Part shown: piece by piece, positions 42,370 through 50,795 of the stretch
Numbering within the stretch: the stretch's first letter is position 1
Layout: each line of letters opens with the position of its first letter
Source: Desulfomonilia bacterium
Lineage (GTDB): Bacteria > Desulfobacterota > Desulfomonilia > UBA1062
Reading direction: 5' to 3'
Assembly: GCA_036567785.1 (NCBI GenBank)
Contig: DATCTV010000037.1
Location: forward strand, 1-64,000
DNA: 64,000 nucleotides
Notes under the pieces: model-generated
What the model was told of the DNA's origin: nothing
Database searches by the model: none
What the model saw: only the letters and a program-made list of their open reading frames with translations
Position numbers and translations under genes: made by a program

Positions 42370-43464
42370 TTACCTTTCGACCCTTGCCCCTCCCCCCTTC
42401 ATTATCTTCTCTACCTCTGCCAGCGTTGCCATAGAGGTGTCGCCGGGAGTGGTCATTGCCAGCGCCCCGTGGGCAGCACCGCATTCGACGGCATAGGCCG
42501 GGTCTCCCTTGGTCATGAGGCCGTAGATGAGCCCGGAGGCAAAGCTGTCGCCGCCTCCGACCCGGTCCATGATTTCAAGGTTTTCTCTATGCTGTGCCTC
42601 ATAGAACTTACCTTCTGCCCAGCATATAGCACCCCAGTCATTGACACTCGCCGACTTCACTGTGCGCAGTGTGGTCGCCACAACCTTGATATCAGGGAAT
42701 TCCTTTACGACATCATCGATCATTTTTTTGTATCCTGCAGTATCAAGTGCAGAAAGACCCTCATCCACGCCTTCTACCTTGAAGCCGAGGCAGGCCGTGA
42801 AATCCTCTTCATTGCCTATCATCACGTCCACATATTTTGCCAGCTGCCGATTCACCTTCTGTGCAGCATCTTTTCCGCCGATGGATTTCCATAAAGACGG
42901 CCGGTAGTTTAGGTCATATGAAATTATAGTGCCGTGCTTTTTAGCGGCATTGAAGGCCTCCTCGATAACACCTGCCGTCGTGTCCGAAAGTGCGGCAAAG
43001 ATGCCGCCCGTATGCAGCCAGCGAACACCCATCGTGCCGAAGATGTTTTCAAAATCAATGTCGCCTTTTTTCATCTGGGCTGTAGCGGAATTTCCCCTGT
43101 CGGAAACACCCAAAGCACCTCTTATCCCGAAGCCCCGCTCGGTGAAGTTAAGCCCGTTCCTGACATTGCGGCCGACTCCATCAAAGGGTATCCATTTGAT
43201 GAAGCGGGTATCCACACCGCCCTGGAGGATGAAGTCTTCAATGAGACGTCCAACGGCATTTTCAGCAAACGCGGTGACAACGGCAGTGCGCATTCCGAAA
43301 CAGCGTCTGAGGCCGCGTGCCACATTATATTCGCCGCCTCCTTCCCAGACCCTGAAACTGCGGGTCGTATGAATCCGGCCTTCGCCAGGGTCAAGCCTGA
43401 GCATGACCTCACCCAGCGATACCTCATCAAATGTACACGTCTCTGCGGATTTTATTTTCAACAT
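42370..43464 (-). CDS. kdgK: 2-keto-3-deoxygluconate kinase-like PfkB sugar kinase
   Basis: 364 residues, PfkB/ribokinase fold: GEVMLRLDPGEGRI at the start, the Gly-rich substrate loop WEGGGEYNVARGL (about residue 42), and the ATP/anion-hole signature DRVGGGDSFASGLIYGL (catalytic Asp, about 308). The opening motif and the KDPG aldolase gene directly upstream point to phosphorylation of 2-keto-3-deoxygluconate to KDPG. AGGAGA precedes the ATG; 9 bases separate it from the aldolase gene. Confidence 0.85.
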   Translation of the reverse strand: MLKIKSAETCTFDEVSLGEVMLRLDPGEGRIHTTRSFRVWEGGGEYNVARGLRRCFGMRTAVVTAFAENAVGRLIEDFILQGGVDTRFIKWIPFDGVGRNVRNGLNFTERGFGIRGALGVSDRGNSATAQMKKGDIDFENIFGTMGVRWLHTGGIFAALSDTTAGVIEEAFNAAKKHGTIISYDLNYRPSLWKSIGGKDAAQKVNRQLAKYVDVMIGNEEDFTACLGFKVEGVDEGLSALDTAGYKKMIDDVVKEFPDIKVVATTLRTVKSASVNDWGAICWAEGKFYEAQHRENLEIMDRVGGGDSFASGLIYGLMTKGDPAYAVECGAAHGALAMTTPGDTSMATLAEVEKIMKGGGARVER

Positions 43465-43473
43465 ACTGTCTCC

Positions 43474-44103
43474 TTAAACAGTTGCCGCAATAAGGACGGC
43501 CTCTTCGCAAAAACCGGTTATTTCTTCAAACCTTTCCTGTTCTATCATCTCGGAAGTCGCAAGCCATGTGCCGCCGCAGGCAAGCACCTTGGGGAAGGCA
43601 AGATATTCGGCAAGGTTCTTTGTGTTCACACCGCCTGTCGGGATGAATTTGACCGAAGCGAGCGGGGCGCTGATGGCCTTTAAGGTCTTGAGTCCTCCAT
43701 AGGCTTCGGCCGGGAAGAACTTAAGCGTGGTCAGCCCAAGTTTCATTGCGGCCATCACTTCGCTGGGCGTGCATATTCCGGGAGTAATGGGGATTCCCTT
43801 CTCAAGTGAGAACCTGACGATTTCAGCGTCAAACCCGGGGGAGACCAGGAATTGTGCCCCTGCTGCGATCGCTTTTTCGGCCTGATTCACGGTGATGACT
43901 GTTCCCGCACCAACAAGCATGTCGCCTCTTGCGGCAATTGCTCTGATCGCCTCTTCTGCAGCATCGGTCCTGAACGTGACCTCGACCAGAGGCAGCCCGC
44001 CGGCAATAAGCGCATCCGCAAGAGGGATGGCATCTTTTGCATTTTTTATTGCCACAATCGGAAGGATTCTGAATTTTCCAATAACTGCAAGAACATCATT
44101 CAT
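43474..44103 (-). CDS. eda: KDPG/KHG aldolase
   Basis: 209-residue class I aldolase splitting 2-keto-3-deoxy-6-phosphogluconate into pyruvate and glyceraldehyde 3-phosphate. Motifs: LVEVTFRTDAAEEAI (catalytic Glu, about 41), GAGTVI, FLVSPGFD, TPGICTPSEVMAA and LKFFPAEAYGG (Schiff-base Lys, about 132), then PTGGVN. With the neighbouring kinase it forms the lower Entner-Doudoroff branch used for hexuronates or gluconate; no dehydratase supplying KDG is visible here. Confidence 0.93.
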   Translation of the reverse strand: MNDVLAVIGKFRILPIVAIKNAKDAIPLADALIAGGLPLVEVTFRTDAAEEAIRAIAARGDMLVGAGTVITVNQAEKAIAAGAQFLVSPGFDAEIVRFSLEKGIPITPGICTPSEVMAAMKLGLTTLKFFPAEAYGGLKTLKAISAPLASVKFIPTGGVNTKNLAEYLAFPKVLACGGTWLATSEMIEQERFEEITGFCEEAVLIAATV

Positions 44104-44152
44104 GAGAACGTCCTCACTGAAAAATTATTTGTAAGTGTTCAATAGATGATTT

Positions 44153-44161
44153 TGATATAAT
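44153..44161 (+). promoter_or_regulatory. Extended -10 promoter element
   Basis: TGATATAAT, an extended -10 box (TGn-TATAAT), 52 bases before the ATG at 44213. No good -35 at standard spacing, which extended -10 promoters do not need. It faces away from the divergent KDPG aldolase gene. Confidence 0.5.
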
Positions 44162-44212
44162 GGTCTATATCCAAGTACCGATAAGTTATAAAGACAAAAC
44201 AGGAGGCGCCGG

Positions 44213-44773
44213 ATGATTAAAAAAATTCTATTAATATCAATATGCTTTTCAGTATTGGCGGCAGCCGGATATGCTGCGGATCCGCAGCAGGGTGTCCCTG
44301 AAAGCAAGCCATCTGGTTATATGCTTCAGCTCGGTGTCAACACTGCTGTTTTTGACAAACCTGACGGGACAAAGACAACCGTTCTGGCAAAGGAACTGAT
44401 GGTATGGGTTTCAGGGGAAAAAGACAAATATCTGCAGATAAGCACAGGTGGATGGGTGCCTGTTCAGGGGATTTCTTCCCAGCAGCCGCCATATAATCTG
44501 GTAGTGGGAAAAAAGACAAATGTGTTCAATATCCCCGGAGATAAAAAGGAAATCGCAACACTCCAGAAAGATGTCATGGTAACCATACTTGAAACAAAGG
44601 ACGATTACGGACGCATAAAAATCGAAGGATGGATGCTCAAACCGGGGGTGGCGGCTGAAATGAAGGCGGCGAAACCTGACCCGTATGCGGATATCAAGGA
44701 TAAAGGGAACTCTGTGATAGATATAATTGATAACAGAATTATTTATAATCCGGATACTTCTTTATCTAAGTAA
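44213..44773 (+). CDS. Exported protein with two SH3-like repeats
   Basis: 186 residues. Signal peptide MIKKILLISICFSVLAAAGYA (cut near residue 21). Two similar beta segments follow: LQLGVNTAVFDKPDGTKTTV through LQISTGGWVPVQGI, and LVVGKKTNVFNIPGDKKEIA through GRIKIEGWMLKPGV, each with the start and closing Trp pattern of bacterial SH3-like domains. Such domains bind wall or protein ligands in the periplasm. AGGAGG lies 6 bases before the ATG. Function unknown. Confidence 0.75.
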   Translation: MIKKILLISICFSVLAAAGYAADPQQGVPESKPSGYMLQLGVNTAVFDKPDGTKTTVLAKELMVWVSGEKDKYLQISTGGWVPVQGISSQQPPYNLVVGKKTNVFNIPGDKKEIATLQKDVMVTILETKDDYGRIKIEGWMLKPGVAAEMKAAKPDPYADIKDKGNSVIDIIDNRIIYNPDTSLSK

Positions 44774-44830
44774 TAAAAGCGTTTATTTTCAGGCCGGAAC
44801 ATTATCCTTTAAAATAGTGCGTATCTGCTC

Positions 44831-44859
44831 TTGACACGGGAATTTGCTTCGGTTATATC
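44831..44859 (+). promoter_or_regulatory. Promoter of rplM-rpsI
   Basis: TTGACA at 44831-44836, a 17-base spacer, and TATATC at 44854-44859: a near-consensus housekeeping promoter. Transcription would start near 44866, leaving a leader of about 25 bases before the rplM ATG at 44891. A short GC stem overlaps the -10. Confidence 0.7.
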
Positions 44860-44890
44860 CGAGCCTCTATTCAGGCCAAGGAGTGTATAC

Positions 44891-45319
44891 ATGAAGACGT
44901 TTATAGCAAAAAAGGAAGAGGCCGAAAGAAACTGGGTCCTAATTGATGCCGCCGATAAGGTGGTAGGCAAGGTTGCGGTTGAGATAGCCTCCATTCTCCG
45001 CGGAAAAAACAAACCGGTTTTTACCCCGCATGTAGATACCGGTGATTTTGTAGTTGTCATCAATGCGGAGAAGGTAAAGCTGACCGGAAACAAGCTCGAG
45101 CAGAAGACATATTACCGCCATAGCGGTTATATGGGCGGAATCAAAGCGGCTTCGGCTAAAAGCATTATGGCGAAAAATCCCGAAGAAATACTGAAGCATG
45201 CGGTAAGAGGCATGCTGCCAAAAAACAGCCTCGGCAAATCCATGTTCAAGAAACTGAAGGTTTATACAGGCTCCAACCATCCGCACGAGGCCCAGATGCC
45301 AAAAGCGATTAATCTGTAA
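44891..45319 (+). CDS. rplM: 50S ribosomal protein L13
   Basis: 142 residues, full length. Family blocks: [26 protein letters not shown] is cut here to its key parts (WVLIDA, VGKVA), then [42 protein letters not shown] and [18 protein letters not shown] sits 7 bases before the ATG at 44891; the open frame upstream from 44831 is the promoter region. Twelve bases before rpsI, the conserved L13-S9 pair. Confidence 0.97.
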   Translation: MKTFIAKKEEAERNWVLIDAADKVVGKVAVEIASILRGKNKPVFTPHVDTGDFVVVINAEKVKLTGNKLEQKTYYRHSGYMGGIKAASAKSIMAKNPEEILKHAVRGMLPKNSLGKSMFKKLKVYTGSNHPHEAQMPKAINL

Positions 45320-45331
45320 AGAGGGGAACAT

Positions 45332-45730
45332 ATGGCACAGATACAGAAAATATACGCAACGGGAAGAAGGAAGAATGCAGCAGCCCGCGTGTGGATCAAG
45401 CCGGGAAAAGGCTTGTTTACAGTCAATGGCAGGGCGATTGACGAGTATTTCGACAGGGAATCGTTAAAGCTGATCGCACTGCAGGCTTATGATGTTACGC
45501 AGACCTCCGGACAGTTCGATACATATGCGACAGTTGCCGGCGGCGGAATATCAGGCCAGGCAGGCGCTGTCCGCCACGGAATTTCAAGGGCACTTTCCGA
45601 ATTCGACCCTGAAAAGCTCAAGCCTGCACTCAAGGCGGCGGGTTTCCTTACACGCGACCCCAGAATGGTCGAAAGAAAGAAATACGGTCTGCACAAGGCG
45701 AGAAAGAGACCTCAGTACTCCAAGAGGTAG
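45332..45730 (+). CDS. rpsI: 30S ribosomal protein S9
   Basis: 132 residues. Starts with the family pattern [18 protein letters not shown], has [19 protein letters not shown] in the middle and ends in the basic tail RKRPQYSKR that reaches the P-site tRNA. GAGGGG precedes the ATG. Followed 30 bases later by an intrinsic terminator. Confidence 0.98.
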   Translation: MAQIQKIYATGRRKNAAARVWIKPGKGLFTVNGRAIDEYFDRESLKLIALQAYDVTQTSGQFDTYATVAGGGISGQAGAVRHGISRALSEFDPEKLKPALKAAGFLTRDPRMVERKKYGLHKARKRPQYSKR

Positions 45731-45759
45731 TTTTTTTCAGAACTCTTATAATATCCATG

Positions 45760-45793
45760 ATGCAGCAGGCAGAAAAAGCCTGCTGCATTTTCG
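45760..45793 (+). terminator. Intrinsic terminator after rpsI
   Basis: Stem ATGCAGCAGGC / GCCTGCTGCAT (45759-45769 region with 45778-45788) with a short A-rich loop, followed by TTTTCGTTT. Fits termination of rplM-rpsI. Confidence 0.8.
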
Positions 45794-45928
45794 TTTCAGA
45801 AATCCGCACCGTTCGGCACTTATAATGATATTTCCATACATGCCGGAACCCTTTTAAAAACCTCAACCTTGACTCGATGTTGTTTTTGCGCATAACGTTG
45901 CGCGCATATTCGAAAAAGGAGGACGGCC

Positions 45929-46753
45929 ATGGAAGATAATATAAGAAAAACTGCCATTGCAGGGTCATGGTACCCGGGGACTCCGGAAGTGCTTACAAGG
46001 GATATAAGGAAATATTTGGATAATGCCAGTATAAGTCCGTCAGTAAAAAAACCTGCAGTAATCATATGTCCCCATGCAGGGTACATGTACTCAGGGCCTG
46101 TCGCCGGGTATGCCTACAAGGCCGTATCAGGCCATAGGTATAAAAATGTTGTGGTAATAAGCCCGTCGCACAAGGCATTTTTCCCGTTTGTCTCTGTCTG
46201 GGCGATGGGCGGCTTCGAGACGCCTCTGGGAAGGATTGACATAGATACAGAACTTTGCAGTTCGCTCATGAATTCTTCACGGTATATCCGTGATGAAAGA
46301 TCTCCTCATGTTACAGAGCACGCACTGGAAATCCAGCTGCCTTTCCTCAAGCATGTTCTAGGAGAGTTCAGCTTGTGTCCCCTGATTATGGGAGAGCAGT
46401 CTCTACCAATGTGCAGGGAACTTTCAGAAGCTCTCGAAAAGGCTATTCCGGACCCTGAAGAAACGCTTGTTGTAGCAAGCTCCGACCTTTCGCACTTCCA
46501 TCATGCCGAACGCGCTCACGTAATGGACAAAAATTTGGCAAAACTTATCAGCGGGTATGATATCGAAGGCTTAAGCGATGCAATTGATTCGGGCAGGAGT
46601 GAAGCATGCGGCGGGGGCCCGATCATGGCCGCCATGCTTTATGCAAAGGCAAAAGGAAGGACGGACGTTAACGTCCTGAAATATGCAACATCCGCCGATA
46701 TAACCGGCGACAGGTCTTCTGTAGTGGGTTATCTTTCAGCGGTCATTTCATAG
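45929..46753 (+). CDS. amrB: MEMO1-family protein (AmmeMemoRadiSam system protein B)
   Basis: 274 residues of the MEMO family, related to class III extradiol dioxygenases. Visible residues: GSWYPG at the start, CPHAGYMYSGPVAGYAY (His, about 50), ISPSHKAFF (His, about 85), HALEIQLPFL (about 130), SSDLSHFHH (about 195) and ACGGGPI. In many anaerobes amrB is grouped with amrA and a radical SAM gene; neither is next to it here. A zinc or copper role is discussed for relatives, but the activity is not settled. GGAGG precedes the ATG. Confidence 0.88.
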   Translation: MEDNIRKTAIAGSWYPGTPEVLTRDIRKYLDNASISPSVKKPAVIICPHAGYMYSGPVAGYAYKAVSGHRYKNVVVISPSHKAFFPFVSVWAMGGFETPLGRIDIDTELCSSLMNSSRYIRDERSPHVTEHALEIQLPFLKHVLGEFSLCPLIMGEQSLPMCRELSEALEKAIPDPEETLVVASSDLSHFHHAERAHVMDKNLAKLISGYDIEGLSDAIDSGRSEACGGGPIMAAMLYAKAKGRTDVNVLKYATSADITGDRSSVVGYLSAVIS

Positions 46754-46767
46754 GACCGGAGAGTTTG

Positions 46768-49173
46768 ATGGACAAAAAGAATGCAATTAATGAACTGATC
46801 AAAAAGAAAGTCGTCATACTTGACGGTTCAAACGGTGTCCTTCTTCAATCAAGAGGTATGCCGGCAGGGGTCTGTCCCGAGGCATGGGGGCTTGAAAATC
46901 CCGGAGAATTGAAAAGGGTTCACTCAGAATATGTCAAAGCAGGCGCCGATGTCATTTATACATTTACCTTCGGGGGAAGCAGACCTAAACTGAAGCAATA
47001 CGGCATAACCGATGTATATAATACAAATAAGAAACTGGCGGAGATTGCCAGGAGCGCCATCGGCAACGATATTTTCGTAGCCGGCGACATCGCCCCGACC
47101 GGCCTGTTTGTGGAACCATTCGGCAGCCTTCTTTTCGAAGATGCAGTGGATATATTCAAGGAGCAGGCTCAAGGTCTTATTGACGGCGGCGTTGACCTTT
47201 TTGTTATCGAAACCATGTTGGACATACAGGAGGCAAGGGCAGCGCTTATTGCTGTAAAAGAGCTCACCGACGCCTTTACGATAGTGACCATGACCTATGA
47301 ACCGGGCGGAAAGACCCTGGGCGGAACAGATCCTGTTACTGCACTGATAACCCTTCAGGCCCTTGGCGCCGATGCAGTCGGATGCAATTGCTCATCCGGT
47401 CCGGAGCAGATGCTTCCGATAATCGCCATGATGAAGCCTTTCGCCAAGGTGCCCCTTGTGGCTAAACCCAATGCGGGTTTGCCGAAATTGGTTAACGGCA
47501 AGACCGTTTTCGACATGGATGCGTCCGAGTTCGGGTCATTCGGAAGGGCCTTTACCGAGGCAGGCATCAATATGCTGGGAGGCTGCTGCGGCACGACCCC
47601 TGAACATATAAAGGCTGTTGCGGAGGCTGAAAAGGATACGGTTCCCAGACCTCCTCTCATTAATGCTATTTCTGCGCTCAGTTCGGCCAGGTCCCATATA
47701 ATACTTGATAATGAAAGACCGGTTGCCATCATCGGTGAGCGCATCAACCCTACAGGGAAAAAGATGCTGCAGGCCGAATTGAAGCAGGGCAGTCTCAGCA
47801 TGGTTCGGCAGTTTGCCCGTGAACAGAATGATGCCGGAGCAGACCTTCTCGATGTCAATGTAGGCGTCCCGGGGATTGATGAACCTGCCGTCATGAAATC
47901 GGTGGTAGGGCTGCTTTCATCCATCACTGACCTGCCGCTTGTAATTGACAGCTCGAAACCCGAGGCAATCGAAGCTGCATTAAGGCTTTATCCGGGCAGG
48001 GCCCTGATAAATTCGATTTCAGGTGAAGAGGCCAAGATCAGGGCGTTACTACCCGTGGCGGCGAAATACGGGGCCATGTTCATACTGCTGCCGCTCACCG
48101 ACAGCGGTATCCCGAGGACGCTTGATGATAGAAAAGCGGTTGTGGAAGCTATCTTCGGCGAGGCACAGTCTTATGGGTTCACAAAAGATGATATCGTTGT
48201 TGATGCCCTCACCATGACCGTCTCGGCAGAGCAGGATGCTCCCAGGGTGACTCTCGATACAATAGAATGGTGTACTGATGTTTATCATGTCCGTACCTTG
48301 CTGGGGCTGTCAAATGTCTCGTTCGGCCTGCCCGAGCGCAGGTGGATAAATGCATCATTTCTTGCAATGGCCGTTTCCAGGGGCTTGAGCATGGCGATTG
48401 CAAATCCGTCAAGTGAAGAGCTGATGGCGATTAAGCTTTCTTCTGATGTCCTGACCGGGCGCGACAAAGGGGCCAGGTTCTACATATCCAGATATGCCTC
48501 TTCCCGGAACAATGTACCTGAGAAGGCCGACGTTCTGTCCCCTTCCCGTCAGGTGGCCAGGGCTATTCTGGACGGCGACAGGGATGATGTGGCAATGTTT
48601 ATTGAAAAGGCGCTTTCAGCAGGGTCTGATGCAGGCAGTCTTGTAAACGATGTCATGATCCCTGCAATCAGACAGGTTGGCGACCTGTACGAAAAGGGCA
48701 CATATTTTCTGCCTCAGCTTATCGCCAGCGCCGAAACCATGCAGAAGGGATTTGCCTTTCTTGAACCCATGCTTGATCAGGCATCAAACGCCAGTAAAGG
48801 CCGTATTCTCATGGCGACCGTAAAGGGAGACATACACGACATCGGAAAGAATATTGTCGTTCTTCTGCTCAGAAACAACGGGTTTGAGGTGATTGACCTG
48901 GGCAAGGATATTCCGAGTGAGGCTATCATCAAGGCGATAAATGAATACAGGCCTGATATTGTAGGCTTATCTGCATTGATGACCACCACCATGACAGTAA
49001 TGAAAGAAGTCATTGAGCTTGCTCGTGACCGGGGTATTATCTGTCCGTTCATGGTTGGTGGTGCGGTTGTGACAGCCGAATATGCCGCATCAATCAATGC
49101 GGCATATGCAAAAGACGGGGTGGAAGCCGTGAAGGTTGCTGAAGGACTGATCCGTCAGGTCACTTCTTCCTGA
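46768..49173 (+). CDS. metH: Cobalamin-dependent methionine synthase core, no reactivation domain
   Basis: 801 residues in four parts: homocysteine methyltransferase domain (about 1-290; zinc Cys in GCNCSSG and GGCCGTTPEH), pterin/methyl-THF domain (about 315-570; IIGERINPTGKKML, LDVNVGVPG, INSISGE), B12 cap helices (about 590-670; QVGDLYEKGTYFLPQL) and B12-binding domain with GDIHDIGKN (ligand His about 690). It lacks the C-terminal AdoMet reactivation domain of classical 1,200-residue MetH. A separate reactivase (RamA-like or MetH-activation protein) is implied but not in the window. Start ATG 46768, with GGAG before it. Its end overlaps the tlpA end by 14 bases. Confidence 0.93.
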   Translation: MDKKNAINELIKKKVVILDGSNGVLLQSRGMPAGVCPEAWGLENPGELKRVHSEYVKAGADVIYTFTFGGSRPKLKQYGITDVYNTNKKLAEIARSAIGNDIFVAGDIAPTGLFVEPFGSLLFEDAVDIFKEQAQGLIDGGVDLFVIETMLDIQEARAALIAVKELTDAFTIVTMTYEPGGKTLGGTDPVTALITLQALGADAVGCNCSSGPEQMLPIIAMMKPFAKVPLVAKPNAGLPKLVNGKTVFDMDASEFGSFGRAFTEAGINMLGGCCGTTPEHIKAVAEAEKDTVPRPPLINAISALSSARSHIILDNERPVAIIGERINPTGKKMLQAELKQGSLSMVRQFAREQNDAGADLLDVNVGVPGIDEPAVMKSVVGLLSSITDLPLVIDSSKPEAIEAALRLYPGRALINSISGEEAKIRALLPVAAKYGAMFILLPLTDSGIPRTLDDRKAVVEAIFGEAQSYGFTKDDIVVDALTMTVSAEQDAPRVTLDTIEWCTDVYHVRTLLGLSNVSFGLPERRWINASFLAMAVSRGLSMAIANPSSEELMAIKLSSDVLTGRDKGARFYISRYASSRNNVPEKADVLSPSRQVARAILDGDRDDVAMFIEKALSAGSDAGSLVNDVMIPAIRQVGDLYEKGTYFLPQLIASAETMQKGFAFLEPMLDQASNASKGRILMATVKGDIHDIGKNIVVLLLRNNGFEVIDLGKDIPSEAIIKAINEYRPDIVGLSALMTTTMTVMKEVIELARDRGIICPFMVGGAVVTAEYAASINAAYAKDGVEAVKVAEGLIRQVTSS

Positions 49174-49636
49174 GCAGCTCTTCGATCTGATTGGGCAGGT
49201 CTCTGCACATGTAGCAGAATACCCGGCCATCCTTTCCAATGAGTATTTTTGTGGGTACTCCCCTTACGCTGTAGTCAATACCGACGCTGCCATCGGAATC
49301 AAGCAGGGTCGTATAAGGTATCTGGTATTTCTCTATGTAGGATGAGACCTTTGCCTTGCTCTCATTCATGTCAATCGCCATTATTTCCAGCTTGCCCTTA
49401 TATTTCTTGTGCATTTCCTTCAGCTCGGGTACTTCCTTCTTGCAGTAGGGGCACCATGTGGTCGTGAAATAAAGAAGCACGTTTTTACCCTTGAAGCTGT
49501 TCAGTGAAACACTCTTTCCGTTCATATCCTGAAGCGTGAAATCAGGCGCTTTCGGATTATTGGCTGCAAAAACGGATGCTGCCATGAAGGACATCAGGAA
49601 TAAGGTTGCCAGAGTTACAATAAGCCTTTTTTTCAT
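49160..49636 (-). CDS. TlpA/ResA-like periplasmic thiol-disulfide protein
   Basis: 158 residues from the ATG at 49636 (AAGGAG 10 bases before). Signal peptide to about residue 24 (SVFAAN), then an AhpC/TSA-thioredoxin fold: APDFTLQDMNGKSVSLNSFK, active site TTWCPYCKKE (Cx2C, about 64), and cis-Pro in VRGVPTKILI. A second Cx2C, FCYMC, lies near the C-terminus, which is uncommon. It probably reduces or oxidises envelope thiols using electrons from the DsbD-type membrane protein encoded just upstream. Tail overlaps metH on the other strand. Confidence 0.88.
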   Translation of the reverse strand: MKKRLIVTLATLFLMSFMAASVFAANNPKAPDFTLQDMNGKSVSLNSFKGKNVLLYFTTTWCPYCKKEVPELKEMHKKYKGKLEIMAIDMNESKAKVSSYIEKYQIPYTTLLDSDGSVGIDYSVRGVPTKILIGKDGRVFCYMCRDLPNQIEELLRKK

Positions 49637-49652
49637 TTCATTAGGTCTCCTT

Positions 49653-50357
49653 TTATATTGAAAGCCTGCCTGCCATGAACAGAAAATATTCACCTATCCC
49701 GAGCATTACCAGACCGAAAATCTTCTGTACCCATACCATCCAATTACCGGGTTTTGGAAGACTTTTCATAAGCCCGGTAAAAATGCCTACAAAAAACAGT
49801 ATTGTCCCCATGCCGATTGCAAATACGAACAGGAGGCTCATGCCATAGACGACATTCTGCCTGGCCGCCACATAACCCAGAACGACTCCGAGAACAGGCG
49901 CTGTGCACGGGCCTATCACGAGCCCCGAGACTATTCCCATGAACAGCCCGCCGATGATGCCCACCTTTTTGCCGTGGGTGCCTGTCATCTTTATTCCGGG
50001 TATGTAAAAAGTATAAACGCCCAGCATGGAAAGCCCGAATAGTATGAAAACATTCGCCAGTATAAAATATGTCCATGGGTTTGACTGTATCTTGCCGAAG
50101 AAGGTTCCCGTGAATGCCGCTATTGCGCCGAGCACGGTGTATGTGATCGCCATGCCGAGTATATATACTGATGTCTTGATTACTGCTTCGCCGCGTCCTG
50201 TGCCGCTGCCTCCTACATATGCAACGGTTATGGGTATTACAGGGTAAACGCATGGCGTAAGGCTTACAAGAAACCCTCCCAGGTAGACAGCCAGATATGA
50301 CATCAGCATTGAAGAGCGAAGATGAATATCTATATTATTTATAAACCCATCAATCAT
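49653..50357 (-). CDS. DsbD/CcdA-type transmembrane electron carrier
   Basis: 234 residues, six to eight membrane helices. The two conserved redox Cys motifs of the DsbD membrane domain are present: FLVSLTPCVYPVIPIT (about residue 38) and VIGPCTAPVLG (about 150). It moves reducing power from cytoplasmic thioredoxin to periplasmic thiols. It overlaps the thioredoxin gene by 4 bases and is followed by the TlpA-like gene: cytoplasmic donor, membrane carrier and periplasmic acceptor in a row. Confidence 0.9.
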   Translation of the reverse strand: MIDGFINNIDIHLRSSMLMSYLAVYLGGFLVSLTPCVYPVIPITVAYVGGSGTGRGEAVIKTSVYILGMAITYTVLGAIAAFTGTFFGKIQSNPWTYFILANVFILFGLSMLGVYTFYIPGIKMTGTHGKKVGIIGGLFMGIVSGLVIGPCTAPVLGVVLGYVAARQNVVYGMSLLFVFAIGMGTILFFVGIFTGLMKSLPKPGNWMVWVQKIFGLVMLGIGEYFLFMAGRLSI

Positions 50358-50659
50358 GCCAGGTCCTTCAGGAGCCTTTCCATTTCATGTTTTGTGGGCT
50401 CTCCTGCAATGCGTTCAAACTCGGTCCCATCTTTGAATGCGATAACCGTAGGCAGGCTCAACACACCCATTTTTGACGGGGTTTTTGTGTTTTTGCTTAT
50501 GTCCATTCCTCCGAAAACAATTTCGGGATATGTCAAAGAAAGGTGTTCCATGAAAGGTTCCACCTTCTTGCAGCCCGAACACCACGGGGAAGTAAAAAGG
50601 ACCACCAGCCTGTTCCTTGAGAGTTCATCGATATTATTGTCCGTTATTTCATTGAGCAT
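50354..50659 (-). CDS. Thioredoxin-like protein
   Basis: 101 residues, no signal peptide. Active site TSPWCSGCKKVEPF: Cys-Ser-Gly-Cys instead of thioredoxin's CGPC, so its redox potential probably differs. Cis-Pro in SLPTVIAFKDG and the terminal helix are present. ATG 50659 chosen; the frame runs further up but without a start signal. It is the likely cytoplasmic electron donor for the DsbD-type protein it overlaps. Confidence 0.88.
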   Translation of the reverse strand: MLNEITDNNIDELSRNRLVVLFTSPWCSGCKKVEPFMEHLSLTYPEIVFGGMDISKNTKTPSKMGVLSLPTVIAFKDGTEFERIAGEPTKHEMERLLKDLA

Positions 50660-50740
50660 AACAATTATACTAACATAAGCCTTCTTTATAGACAATTGGT
50701 ACACTCCATTCCTTGTTGATTAGGATCAACAGGTAAGCAA

Positions 50741-50769
50741 TTGACCTGATTCTTAAATTATTCGATAAT
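50741..50769 (+). promoter_or_regulatory. Promoter of M20 peptidase gene
   Basis: TTGACC at 50741-50746, 17-base spacer, GATAAT at 50764-50769; ATG at 50796 with AAGGAGG before it. An inverted repeat TGTTGAT-N4-ATCAACA at 50714-50731 lies just upstream and could bind a regulator. Confidence 0.6.
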
Positions 50770-50795
50770 CAACACTTACTTAAAAAGGAGGTTTT

